The notes under the pieces are model-generated. The model saw only the letters and a program-made list of their open reading frames with translations. It was not told where the DNA came from and made no database searches. A stretch of DNA of 64,000 nucleotides, taken from positions 186,001 through 250,000 of the forward strand of contig NZ_JABWRJ020000003.1 in assembly GCF_014268935.2 (NCBI RefSeq). The letters are read 5' to 3'. The position numbers and the translations under genes are program-made. This stretch comes from Pseudomonas peradeniyensis. Lineage in GTDB: Bacteria; Pseudomonadota; Gammaproteobacteria; Pseudomonadales; Pseudomonadaceae. Positions 19,902-28,342 of the stretch are shown here, piece after piece (position 1 is the first letter of the stretch; each line of letters begins with the position of its first letter).

Positions 19902-21244
19902 AGGTTGTACTGCTTGCGCTTGCGGTACAGGGTGGAGGCGTCGATACCCAGGGTCTTGGCCGCCTGGTCGAGGGTGTCGCTGGTGGCCAGCACCGCGCCG
20001 ATATGGGCGCGTTCCAGTTCATCCAGGCTCAGCGCCGCGCCGACCCTGGGGGCGTTGCTGGCGGGTTGCTCGGCCATGCCCAGGTGGGTGATCTCCACCC
20101 GCTCCTGCGGGCAAATGATGCTGGCCCGTTCGATCACGTTGCGCAGCTCGCGGATATTGCCCGGCCAGCGGTAGTTGAGCAGCGCGGCCCGGGCTTCGTC
20201 GCTGAAGCCGCGGGCCGGGCGCGAGTACTCCTTGACGAAGCGGGCCAGGAAGCGGTCGGCCAGGGTCAGGATGTCCTCGCTGCGCTCGCGCAGCGGCGGC
20301 AGGTGCAGGGTGATGACGTTCAACCGGTACAGCAGGTCTTCACGGAAGCGGTTCTCGCGGACCATCTCGTCGAGGTTGAGGTTGGTGGCCGCGAGGATCC
20401 GCACGTCCGCCCGACGGGTGACCGGGTCGCCGACCCGCTCGTATTCCTTGTCCTGGATGAAACGCAGCAGTTTTGGCTGCAGTGTGAGGGGAAAATCGCC
20501 GATCTCGTCGAGAAACAGCGTGCCGCCATCGGCCTGGCTGACCCGCCCCAGGGTGCTTTCGCTGGCGCCGGTGAAGGCACCGCGGGTGTGGCCGAACAGC
20601 TCGCTCTCCATCAGCTCGGCATTCAGCGAGGGGCAGTTGATGGTCACGCAGGCCTTGCGCGCCCGCTTGCTCCAGCCATGGATGGCACGGGCCAGCTCGC
20701 CCTTGCCGGTGCCCGACTCGCCGAGGATGAGGATGTTGGCGTCGGTGGTCGCGACCTGGCGCGCGGTTTCCAGCACCGCCATCATCGCCGGGCTATGGGA
20801 GTCGAGGCCGTCCTTGGGTTTGCGCACCTCGCCTTCGAGGGCCTCCAGGCGCGCCGACAGTTGCCGCACCTCCAGCTGCTTGGCGGTGGCCAGGCGCAGC
20901 TGGTCGGGGCTGCAGGGCTTGACCAGGTAGTCGGCGGCGCCGGCCTGGATGGCATCCACCGCGGTGTCGATGGCCGAATGGGCGGTGACGATCACCACCC
21001 GCATCCACGGTGCCTGGATACGCATCTGCGCCAGCACGTCCAGGCCATTGTCCTCGCCCAGGCGCAGGTCGAGGAAACACAGGTCGAACACCTGGCGCTG
21101 CAACAGGGCCTCGGCCTGGGCGGCGCTGTTGGCGGTGGCCACGCTGTAGCCCTCGTCCTCGAGGCAATAACGGAATGTGCGCAGGATGGCGGACTCGTCG
21201 TCCACCAGCAGAATGCGGCCTTGGTTGTCCTGGGCTGATTCCAT
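19898..21244 (-). CDS. algB: Two-component response regulator AlgB (NtrC family)
   Basis: DNA-binding regulator of alginate and envelope genes. The start at 21244 (MESAQDNQGRILLVDDES) has AAGGAG upstream and gives 448 residues, family length; the frame extends upstream without homology. It has a receiver domain with the phospho-acceptor Asp59 (FLDLRLGEDNG), an AAA+ domain (GESGTGKGE, LFLDEIGDF, and the GAFTGA loop that contacts sigma-54) and a C-terminal Fis-type helix-turn-helix (LDQAAKTLGIDASTLYRKRKQY). It is the first gene of the algB-kinB operon. Confidence 0.95.
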   Translation of the reverse strand: MESAQDNQGRILLVDDESAILRTFRYCLEDEGYSVATANSAAQAEALLQRQVFDLCFLDLRLGEDNGLDVLAQMRIQAPWMRVVIVTAHSAIDTAVDAIQAGAADYLVKPCSPDQLRLATAKQLEVRQLSARLEALEGEVRKPKDGLDSHSPAMMAVLETARQVATTDANILILGESGTGKGELARAIHGWSKRARKACVTINCPSLNAELMESELFGHTRGAFTGASESTLGRVSQADGGTLFLDEIGDFPLTLQPKLLRFIQDKEYERVGDPVTRRADVRILAATNLNLDEMVRENRFREDLLYRLNVITLHLPPLRERSEDILTLADRFLARFVKEYSRPARGFSDEARAALLNYRWPGNIRELRNVIERASIICPQERVEITHLGMAEQPASNAPRVGAALSLDELERAHIGAVLATSDTLDQAAKTLGIDASTLYRKRKQYNL

Positions 21245-21635
21245 TTCCTGCGCTCCTTTGGGATTGATCTCAATTAGTGTCGGAAAAATCGGGCAAGTTG
21301 CATGGTCGATTCTGATTGATTCCGCTCCATGCATGCTAGCTGCATGCCCTAATGATGGCTAAGTGTCTGATAAATATGAAGTTGATCGCTGGCAATTGGC
21401 TGCTATTCCGATCCCAGGGGCTGGATTCGAGGTATCGCTATCGCCTGGACGAGGGCTGGGTCGTGCAAAACGCACGACCCGATTGCGGGGCATCGTGCAG
21501 GATACGTCCCTCTTCAAATTGGGTTAATTGCCTATCTATATGATTTAAAAGGATTTTTTGTTGTGCTTTAAGGCTGGCATGCAGGCTGCAATGACCTTTG
21601 CAGAATGGATAACAAGCACAGCAGGAGGAGCCGGC
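21245..21635. other. Intergenic region between algB and the DUF1328/Ivy cluster
   Basis: This 391-bp divergent gap is noticeably A+T richer than its neighbours. It holds the palindrome GCATGC-N5-GCATGC (21331-21347) and TATATGATTTAAAAGG near 21537. No gene or clear promoter could be assigned. Confidence 0.5.
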
Positions 21636-21920
21636 ATGAATCGCCCCCAAGACAAATGTACGCAGAGCGCTGTAGTCCCCCTGCACCAGCTTTTGTTCCT
21701 CGGCATGGCCCTGCTGCTCACCTTGGCGGCGGGCCTGTTCTATCACAGCTGGCAGACCGCCCGGCTGGCCGAGCAGGTGGCGGTGCAGACCGCGCTGTTG
21801 ACGCAAATGCGGGCGACCCATGCCACCACCCTGGTCAAGGCCGCCGAGCCGCTTCCCAGTACCGACAATGCGCCTGCCGTGCTAGAGCGCGTCCAGCCCG
21901 AGGAGCGTTGGGTGTTCTGA
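21636..21920 (+). CDS. Small single-pass membrane protein, unknown
   Basis: A 94-residue protein starting MNRPQDKCTQSAVV behind a strong AGGAGGAG ribosome site. It has one membrane segment (LLFLGMALLLTLAAGLFYHSW, about 22-42), then a short helix and a polar tail. No family is recognised. It is followed 39 nt later by the DUF1328 gene and then ivy, so it is probably the first gene of a three-gene envelope operon next to algB. Confidence 0.7.
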   Translation: MNRPQDKCTQSAVVPLHQLLFLGMALLLTLAAGLFYHSWQTARLAEQVAVQTALLTQMRATHATTLVKAAEPLPSTDNAPAVLERVQPEERWVF

Positions 21921-22120
<200 letters not shown>

Positions 22121-22121
<1 letters not shown>

Positions 22122-22597
22122 TGACCATGAGCAGGATGCTCCCCAAGGCCCTGGTCGTCGCGCTGCTGCTGGGCAGTGGCGCGACGGCGCTGGCGGCCAA
22201 TGATGGTCAGGTTCGGGCCAACCAGTTGCTCGGCTCGGACCCCGAATACCAAAAAACCTGGCAGAAGACCCTCAAGAACGAGGAACGCCTGCCCGAGTGG
22301 GTGATCAACCTGAGCGGCAGCTCGGCGCAGCAGATGTCGGCGGTGACCGAGGACGGTGACCAGTACCTGGTCGGCCCGTTGTGCGAGTCCGAGGGCAACT
22401 GCACCTACAAGCGCCTGATCGTGGCCTTCAGTTGGGACAAGGAGGACGCCTACGGCATGCTCGTGGAAGTGCCCGAAGGCCTGCCCGCCGACAAGTCGCC
22501 CACCCGCCATGCCGACTACCGCTGGCTGGGCAAGCCGGACGAGGGCATGAAGGCCTTGCTGCAGGAGCAGCTCAAGCGTGACCCGAACTGGTACTGA
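22121..22597 (+). CDS. ivy: Inhibitor of vertebrate lysozyme (Ivy)-like, periplasmic
   Basis: Binds and blocks C-type lysozyme, protecting peptidoglycan. About 158 residues with a signal peptide (MSRMLPKALVVALLLGSGATALA). The mature domain has the family's disulfide-held loop, here LCESEGNC, corresponding to the loop inserted into the lysozyme active site in E. coli Ivy. ATG at 22121 overlaps the preceding stop; a second ATG at 22127 is equally possible. It is last in the small operon beside algB, fitting an envelope-defence role. Confidence 0.85.
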
Positions 22598-22622
22598 TCA
22601 GCGGTCGCGCACTGTAACGCTA

Positions 22623-22687
22623 TAGAAGCTGAACCTTTTTATCTTTCAGGCTTCTATGATGCGCCGCCCCGAGGAGGGGCGGCGCAT
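22623..22687 (+). other. Two consecutive hairpins after ivy
   Basis: TAGAAGC...GCTTCTA (22623-22656) is followed at once by a perfect 12-bp stem ATGCGCCGCCCC/GGGGCGGCGCAT (22659-22687). Neither is followed by a T-run, so this is not a standard terminator, but it probably marks the 3' end of the ivy transcript. Confidence 0.5.
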
Positions 22688-22964
22688 GACCAAGGGGCCG
22701 GGCCGCTCTGACTGTTGCAGGGTCGCAGTGGCCTAGGGGTACAGGGAGTGCCTCCGTCATGGGCCGGGTCAGGAGAGGGTGGCATCGGAAGTTGCAGGTC
22801 GGTTGGGTCCGAACAGGACGATGTGACCGATCTGGCTTCCGAAGCGCCTGTAAGACTCCTTCCTTTAATACGAGCGACTTTTTACTTCAGACACATTTTG
22901 TCGCTACCGTATATCTAAATTTTTTTGCCTGTCCGACAGGTCAGCTCGCGTGGCATTTCAGCCA

Positions 22965-22978
22965 TTCGGATTGTCGAA
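22965..22978. promoter_or_regulatory. AauR-like box (one mismatch)
   Basis: TTCGG-ATTG-TCGAA matches the AauR operator TTCGG-N4-CCGAA known from P. putida acidic amino acid genes except for one base. It lies 63 bp before the perfect box and about 350 bp before gltP. Confidence 0.5.
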
Positions 22979-23041
22979 CACGCCATCTCACACCTTTCTG
23001 TCCTACCGTCAAATCGGCCTAAAATTGGCACTTTGGTCTTG

Positions 23042-23055
23042 TTCGGAAATCCGAA
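23042..23055. promoter_or_regulatory. AauR box upstream of gltP
   Basis: TTCGG-AAAT-CCGAA is a perfect match to TTCGG-N4-CCGAA, the site of AauR, the sigma-54-dependent response regulator of glutamate/aspartate uptake. The distance to gltP (about 270 bp) suits an upstream activator site. The downstream gene is an acidic amino acid/dicarboxylate symporter, which agrees. Confidence 0.65.
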
Positions 23056-23327
23056 CGTTGAAAATCAAGGGCTTGACGATGTCCGATTTCGGCTCTCGGT
23101 CTCATGCCGATTCGGCATAGGGTAGTCGTTTCCGGCATTAGACTGCCCCTCCCCGCATCGCAATAGTTGCCGCCTTTTTCCTCGGCCCGAGCGCCAGCAA
23201 TGCTCGCTCGCGGTGTCCTTACAAGTGGGTTGTCGGATTGACCAGGCGCGACCGGAATGGCTTTTAGCCGCTCTGGCATGGGCCTTTTCGGCCGCTACCC
23301 GTGACCACTACAACAAAGGGTAATGAC

Positions 23328-24662
23328 ATGAAGAAGGCAAAACTGAGCCTCGCCTGGCAGATCGTCATCGGTCTGTTGCTGGGCGTTGCAGTCGGCGCGC
23401 TACTGAATCATTTCAGTGCAGAAAAGGCATGGTGGATCAGCAACGTCCTCCAGCCGGCCGGTGACATCTTCATTCGCCTGATCAAGATGATCGTCGTCCC
23501 GATCGTGATTTCGTCGCTGATCGTGGGCATCGCCGGGGTTGGCGACGCGAAGAAACTGGGCAGCATCGGCCTGAAGACCATTATCTACTTCGAGGTGGTG
23601 ACCACCATCGCCATCGTCGTCGGCCTGGTCCTGGCCAACGTGTTCCACCCGGGCGCCGGCATCGACATGAGCACCCTGGGCACCGTCGACATCTCCAAGT
23701 ACCAGGCCACCGCGGCCGAGGTGCAGCATGAGCACGCGTTCATCGAGACCCTGCTCAACCTGATCCCGTCGAATATCTTCGCGGCGCTGATGCGTGGCGA
23801 GATGCTGCCGATCATCTTCTTCTCGGTGATGTTCGGCATGGGCCTGTCGAGCCTCAACGCCGACCTGCGCGAGCCGCTGGTACGCACCTTCCAGGGCGTG
23901 TCGGAGACCATGTTCAAGGTCACCCACATGATCATGAACTACGCCCCGATCGGCGTGTTCGCCCTGATCGCCGCCACCGTCGCCAACTTCGGCTTCGCTT
24001 CCCTTCTGCCGCTGGCCAAGCTGGTGCTGCTGGTGTACTTCGCCATCGCCTTCTTCGCCTTCATGGTGCTGGGCCTGGTGGCGCGCGTGTTCGGCTTCTC
24101 GATCATCAAGATCATGCGCATCATGAAGGACGAGCTGATCCTCGCCTACTCCACCTCCAGCTCCGAGACCGTGCTGCCGCGCGTGATCGAGAAGATGGAG
24201 AAGTACGGCGCGCCGAAGTCGATCTGCTCGTTCGTGGTACCGACCGGCTACTCGTTCAACCTCGACGGTTCGACCCTGTACCAGAGCATCGCGGCGATCT
24301 TTATCGCCCAGCTGTACGGCATCGACCTGTCCTGGAGCCAGCAACTGCTGCTGGTGCTGACCCTGATGGTCACCTCCAAGGGTATCGCCGGCGTGCCGGG
24401 CGTGTCCTTCGTGGTACTGCTGGCCACCCTGGGCAGCGTGGGCATTCCGCTGGAAGGCCTGGCTTTCATCGCCGGTGTCGACCGCATCATGGACATGGCC
24501 CGTACCGCGCTGAACGTGGTGGGCAACGCCCTGGCCGCGGTGGTCATCGCCAAGTGGCAGGGCATGTACGACGCCGAGAAAGGCGCGGCGTACTACCAGT
24601 CGCTGGTGCTGGACAAAGGCAAGAAAGAGGCTGTGGTGGCGGGCAAGACCGTCAACCAGTAA
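23328..24662 (+). CDS. gltP: Glutamate/aspartate:proton symporter GltP (DAACS family)
   Basis: Imports glutamate, aspartate or C4-dicarboxylates with protons or sodium. The start at 23328 (MKKAKLSLAWQIVIG) has AAAGGG upstream; 444 residues. About eight membrane helices plus re-entrant hairpins; the signature regions are YSTSSSETVLPRV (HP1, serine-rich), PTGYSFNLDGSTLY and the TM8 region DRIMDMARTALNVVGN with the substrate-binding Asp, Arg and Asn. It is probably controlled by AauR through the boxes upstream and is followed by its own terminator. Confidence 0.93.
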   Translation: MKKAKLSLAWQIVIGLLLGVAVGALLNHFSAEKAWWISNVLQPAGDIFIRLIKMIVVPIVISSLIVGIAGVGDAKKLGSIGLKTIIYFEVVTTIAIVVGLVLANVFHPGAGIDMSTLGTVDISKYQATAAEVQHEHAFIETLLNLIPSNIFAALMRGEMLPIIFFSVMFGMGLSSLNADLREPLVRTFQGVSETMFKVTHMIMNYAPIGVFALIAATVANFGFASLLPLAKLVLLVYFAIAFFAFMVLGLVARVFGFSIIKIMRIMKDELILAYSTSSSETVLPRVIEKMEKYGAPKSICSFVVPTGYSFNLDGSTLYQSIAAIFIAQLYGIDLSWSQQLLLVLTLMVTSKGIAGVPGVSFVVLLATLGSVGIPLEGLAFIAGVDRIMDMARTALNVVGNALAAVVIAKWQGMYDAEKGAAYYQSLVLDKGKKEAVVAGKTVNQ

Positions 24663-24681
24663 GCCACTGAGCTGAACGAAG

Positions 24682-24705
24682 AGCCCCGACTTGTCGGGGC
24701 TTTTT
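24682..24705 (+). terminator. Intrinsic terminator after gltP
   Basis: AGCCCCGAC-TTG-TCGGGGC followed by five T. Confidence 0.92.
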
Positions 24706-24792
24706 GTTGCCTGAATATCGCACCGTGGGAGATGGCGCCTGAGCTGTCCCGATACGCTATCATTCGGGCATTTTTCACGGGGGAACACACGG

Positions 24793-26022
24793 ATGCTCAA
24801 CGGCCTCTGGCTCGGCTTTTTCCTGGTGGCGGCCATCTCCGCCCTGGCCCAATGGCTGGTGGGCGGCAACGCCGGCATCTTCGCCGCGATGGTCGAGAGC
24901 ATCTTTGCCATGGCCAAGCTGTCGGTGGAGGTCATGGTCCTGCTGTTCGGCACCCTGACCCTGTGGCTGGGCTTTCTCAAGATCGCCGAGAAGGCCGGCA
25001 TCGTCGAATGGCTGGCCAAGGTCCTCGGCCCGCTGTTCTCCCGGCTGATGCCGGAAGTGCCGCCCGGCCACCCTGCCCTGGGCCTGATCACCATGAACTT
25101 CGCCGCCAACGGCCTGGGCCTGGACAACGCCGCCACGCCCATCGGCCTGAAGGCCATGCGCTCGCTGCAGGAGCTCAATCCCAGCAGCACCACGGCAAGC
25201 AACGCGCAGATCCTGTTCCTGGTGCTCAACGCCTCGTCGCTGACCCTGCTGCCGGTGACCATCTTCATGTACCGCGCCCAGCAAGGCGCGCCCGATCCGA
25301 CCATGGTGTTCCTGCCGATCCTGCTGGCCACCAGCTGTTCGACCCTGGTCGGCCTGCTGTCGGTGGCGGTGATGCAGCGCCTGCGCCTGTGGGACCCGGT
25401 GGTGCTCGCCTACCTGATCCCCGGCGCCCTGCTGCTGGGCGGTTTCATGGCCTTCCTCGGCACGCTGTCGGCGGCCGCGTTGGCCAGCCTGTCGTCGATC
25501 CTCGGCAACCTGACGCTGTTCGGCGTGATCATGCTGTTCCTGGTGATCGGCGCGTTACGAAGGGTTCAGGTATACGAGGCCTTCGTCGAGGGCGCCAAAG
25601 AGGGCTTCGACGTGGCCAAGAGCCTGTTGCCCTACCTGGTTGCGATGCTGGTCGCGGTTGGCGTGCTGCGCGCCTCGGGCGCCCTGGAGCTGGCCCTGGA
25701 CGGCATTCGCCACGCGGTGACCTGGATGGGCCTGGACACCCGCTTCGTCGAGGGCCTGCCCACCGCGCTGGTCAAGCCGTTCTCCGGCAGCGCGGCGCGG
25801 GCCATGCTGATCGAGACCATGCAGACCCAAGGCGTGGACAGCTTCCCGGCGCTGGTGGCGGCGACCATCCAGGGCAGCACCGAGACCACCTTCTACGTGC
25901 TGGCGGTGTACTTCGGCGCGGTGGGCATCCAGCGCGTGCGCCACGCCGTCGGCTGCGCCCTGCTGGCCGAGCTGGCCGGGGTGATCGCGGCGATCTTCGT
26001 CTGCTACTGGTTCTTCGCCTGA
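24793..26022 (+). CDS. Nucleoside-recognition (SpmA/SpmB-type) membrane protein
   Basis: A 409-residue polytopic inner-membrane protein with two homologous halves, each a 'nucleoside recognition'/Gate domain: the first around MNFAANGLGLDNAATPIGLKA, the second around ALVKPFSGSAARAMLIE and GSTETTFYVLAVYFG. In Bacillus the halves are separate proteins, SpmA and SpmB; here they are fused, as usual in proteobacteria. Substrate unknown. Its last 19 bp overlap the convergent lipoprotein gene. Confidence 0.87.
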   Translation: MLNGLWLGFFLVAAISALAQWLVGGNAGIFAAMVESIFAMAKLSVEVMVLLFGTLTLWLGFLKIAEKAGIVEWLAKVLGPLFSRLMPEVPPGHPALGLITMNFAANGLGLDNAATPIGLKAMRSLQELNPSSTTASNAQILFLVLNASSLTLLPVTIFMYRAQQGAPDPTMVFLPILLATSCSTLVGLLSVAVMQRLRLWDPVVLAYLIPGALLLGGFMAFLGTLSAAALASLSSILGNLTLFGVIMLFLVIGALRRVQVYEAFVEGAKEGFDVAKSLLPYLVAMLVAVGVLRASGALELALDGIRHAVTWMGLDTRFVEGLPTALVKPFSGSAARAMLIETMQTQGVDSFPALVAATIQGSTETTFYVLAVYFGAVGIQRVRHAVGCALLAELAGVIAAIFVCYWFFA

Positions 26023-26618
26023 GCCTGGCTGACGGTCCAGTCGATCACCTGGCGCGTCAGCTGGTCGCTGGCCGCGCCGAAGCCGGCGACCACCGCCGGC
26101 ACCTGCTGTTCGCCCAGCGCCTGGCGCACCTCGAAGCGTTTGCTCGCGAGGATGCGCTGGCTGCGGCCCTGTACCAGCCGCGCGTCGTAGCGGATCACCA
26201 CCTCCACCGCACCGCCCGGGCGGTATTCGCTCTGGAAGGCCTGTAGCTCGCCGCCCAGCTCGTAGTCGGCCTGCAGGTTGCTGTCATCGGCGCTCAGGCG
26301 CTGCACCCGGCCATCGCGCTGGAAACCGTCGAGCAGGCGGTTGCGCAGCAGCATCGGTGTCGGGTCGCTCCAGCGTGCGCCCTTGTAACTGCTGATCACA
26401 TCACCCTGGGGGATCACCGCGATACGCGGCCCGGCCAGGGCTTCGCTGGCCAGCGGCTTGTTCAGGCGCAGCGACCAGTCCAGTGGCGCGGCGGCGCGGG
26501 CCGACTGGTTCACCGGCAGGCGGTAGATATCCACAGGCTCGCTCTGCGGCAGGATCGAACAGGCCGAAACCAGGCTCAGCGTGGCGGCGGCGAAGGCCAG
26601 GCGCAGCGACGGGATCAT
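26004..26618 (-). CDS. PqiC-like lipoprotein of an MCE transport system (DUF330)
   Basis: An outer-membrane lipoprotein (signal MIPSLRLAFAAATLSLVSAC, lipobox LVSAC) of 204 residues in the ABC-type transport auxiliary lipoprotein family. Motifs include IYRLPVNQSA and GPRIAVIPQGDVISSYKGARWSDP, typical of PqiC. PqiC forms the outer-membrane end of an MCE lipid bridge. It is last of four overlapping genes (permease, ATPase, MCE protein, lipoprotein), with an ATGA overlap to the MCE gene. Confidence 0.88.
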   Translation of the reverse strand: MIPSLRLAFAAATLSLVSACSILPQSEPVDIYRLPVNQSARAAAPLDWSLRLNKPLASEALAGPRIAVIPQGDVISSYKGARWSDPTPMLLRNRLLDGFQRDGRVQRLSADDSNLQADYELGGELQAFQSEYRPGGAVEVVIRYDARLVQGRSQRILASKRFEVRQALGEQQVPAVVAGFGAASDQLTRQVIDWTVSQAQAKNQ

Positions 26619-27553
26619 GGCTGGAACTCCTTGTTGTTGTCGCGGCCCAGCAGGTAGCCGCTGGGGTCGGCTTCCAGGCGCCGGGAGATGCCCTTGAGCG
26701 AGTTGAGGGTCTCACGCAGTTCGCGGATCGCCGGGGCGATCTGGTTCAGGCCCTGGGCACCGTCGTCCAGGGACTGGCGGTTGTCCTGCAGCAGGCTGTT
26801 GATGGTGGCGGTGCTTTCGGCCAGCGACTGCATGGCCTGCTCGGCACTGCCGATGGCCTGCTTGCCCTGGGTGCCGAGCAGGCCGTTGGCGTTACGCATC
26901 AGCGCCTGGGTCTCGGCCAGGGTGGCGTTGGCCTGCTTGCCGACCTGGGCCAGTTGCTCGATGGCATCGGCGATGCCGCCTTTCTGGCTGGCGAAGGCGC
27001 CGGTGGTCTGCTCCAGGTTGGCCAGGGTGTTGCTCAGGCGCTCGATGTTGCTTTCGGAGAACATCAGGTTGGCGTTGTGCAGCAGCAGGTTGATGTTGGT
27101 CACCAGGTCGCTGCTGTCATTGAGCAGGCGCGAGATCGGCGACGGCGAGGCGACGATCACCGGCAGCTTGCCGTCCCTGCCCTTGAGTTCCGGACTCTGC
27201 GGGGTGCCGCCGCTAAGCTGGATGAACGCGTTGCCGGTCACCCCGGCCAGGGTCAGCTTGGCCTGGGTGTCTTCCTTGACCGGCGTGTCGCCGTTCAGGC
27301 GCACCCGTGCCAGCACCCGGCGCGGGTCTTTCGGGTCCAGGCGCAGGCTGCTGACGTCGCCGACCTTGATGCCGTTGTACTGCACCGGGCTGCCGCGGGA
27401 CAGGCCCGAGACCGCCTCGTTGAACACCACTTCGTAGTCCTTGAAGGCATCGTCGACGCTGGACTTGGTCAGCCACAGGCCGAACAGCATGGCGCCGGCC
27501 ACCACCAGCACGGTGACCAGGCCGATCAGGACATGATGAGCTCGGGTTTCCAT
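26615..27553 (-). CDS. MCE/MlaD-family substrate-binding protein
   Basis: A 312-residue protein anchored by one N-terminal helix (VLIGLVTVLVVAGAMLFGLWL) with an MCE domain (about 40-120, including VSGLSRGSPVQYNGIKVGDV and VTGNAFIQLSGGTPQSPELKG). A long helical region (about 150-290) with heptad-like Leu/Ala spacing follows, as in MCE proteins that form periplasmic tubes. It probably assembles as a hexamer on the permease and carries lipids across the periplasm. Confidence 0.9.
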   Translation of the reverse strand: METRAHHVLIGLVTVLVVAGAMLFGLWLTKSSVDDAFKDYEVVFNEAVSGLSRGSPVQYNGIKVGDVSSLRLDPKDPRRVLARVRLNGDTPVKEDTQAKLTLAGVTGNAFIQLSGGTPQSPELKGRDGKLPVIVASPSPISRLLNDSSDLVTNINLLLHNANLMFSESNIERLSNTLANLEQTTGAFASQKGGIADAIEQLAQVGKQANATLAETQALMRNANGLLGTQGKQAIGSAEQAMQSLAESTATINSLLQDNRQSLDDGAQGLNQIAPAIRELRETLNSLKGISRRLEADPSGYLLGRDNNKEFQP

Positions 27554-27556
27554 CGT

Positions 27557-28342
27557 TCAGCGCTCCTGGCGGGCGCGCAGGGCGGCGTCTTCGGCCGCCC
27601 GGCCACGCGGGCCGTGAAAGTATTCGTGAATCCAGGGGTCGTCGGTCTGCTCGACCTCGGCCAGGGGCCCTGCCACCAGCACCCTCTTCTGCGACAGCAC
27701 CGCCACCCGGTCGGTAATGGTGTAGAGGGTGTCCAGGTCGTGGGTGATGAGGAACACTGACAGCCCCAGGGCGTCGCGCAGGGTCAGGATCAACTGGTCG
27801 AAGGCGGCGGCGCCGATCGGGTCGAGGCCGGCGGTGGGCTCGTCGAGGAACAGGATGTCCGGGTCCAGGGCCAGGGCACGGGCCAGGGCGGCGCGCTTGA
27901 TCATGCCGCCGGACAGCGACGCCGGGTACTTGTCGGCGGCGCTGATCGGCAGCCCGGCCAGGGCCAGCTTGACCCCGGCCAGGTGCTCGGCGTCGGCCCG
28001 TGACAGCCCGGCATGCTCGATCAGCGGCAGGGCGACGTTCTCGGTGACGGTCAGTGACGAGAACAGCGCGCCTTTCTGGAACAGCACGCCGAAGCGGCGC
28101 TCGACCAGCGAGCGCTGGGTTTCGTCGAGGGTGGCCAGGTCCTGGCCGAACACCCTGACCGTGCCTTCGTTGGGCCGGCGCAGGCCGACGATGCTGCGCA
28201 ACAGCACCGACTTGCCGCTGCCCGAGCCACCGACCACGGCGAGTATCTCGCCGCGGTACAGGTCCAGGTCGAGGTTCTCGTGCACGCTCTGGCTGCCGAA
28301 GCGGTTGCACAGGCCGCGGGCTTCGATCACGGCTTCAGTCAC
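27557..28342 (-). CDS. MlaF-like ABC ATPase of the MCE system
   Basis: ATPase of the MCE transporter, 261 residues from the GTG at 28342 (first residues after Met: TEAVIEARGLCNRFG), which overlaps the permease stop as GTGA. Walker A is GGSGSGKS, the signature LSGGMIKR (the GGM form typical of MlaF/Mkl ATPases), Walker B DILFLDEP, and H-loop ITHDLDTLY. The frame extends upstream over the permease without homology, so the longer start is rejected. Confidence 0.92.
   Translation of the reverse strand: MTEAVIEARGLCNRFGSQSVHENLDLDLYRGEILAVVGGSGSGKSVLLRSIVGLRRPNEGTVRVFGQDLATLDETQRSLVERRFGVLFQKGALFSSLTVTENVALPLIEHAGLSRADAEHLAGVKLALAGLPISAADKYPASLSGGMIKRAALARALALDPDILFLDEPTAGLDPIGAAAFDQLILTLRDALGLSVFLITHDLDTLYTITDRVAVLSQKRVLVAGPLAEVEQTDDPWIHEYFHGPRGRAAEDAALRARQER

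Larger units (their letters stand above)
22688..23327. other. Long leader/intergenic region before gltP
   Basis: About 640 bp with no credible gene and locally low G+C. It carries several palindromes: CCTGTC-C-GACAGG (22928-22940), two AauR-like boxes, CCGATTTCGG (23083-23092) and ATGCCGA-T-TCGGCAT (23104-23118). A weak sigma-54-like element, CTGGCATG with TTTT where GC is expected, lies at 23273-23289. The density of CCGA/TCGG half-sites suggests a complex control region for gltP. Confidence 0.5.

Noticed and set aside
22659..22687. Intrinsic terminator after ivy
   Set aside because: The stem is perfect but no T-run follows on either strand.
22715..23022. Small open frames between ivy and gltP
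   Set aside because: No ribosome sites, no family resemblance, and they overlap the palindromic control region.
23273..23289. Sigma-54 promoter before gltP
   Set aside because: CTGGCATG has the -24 element, but the essential -12 GC is TT, so I list it only as degenerate.
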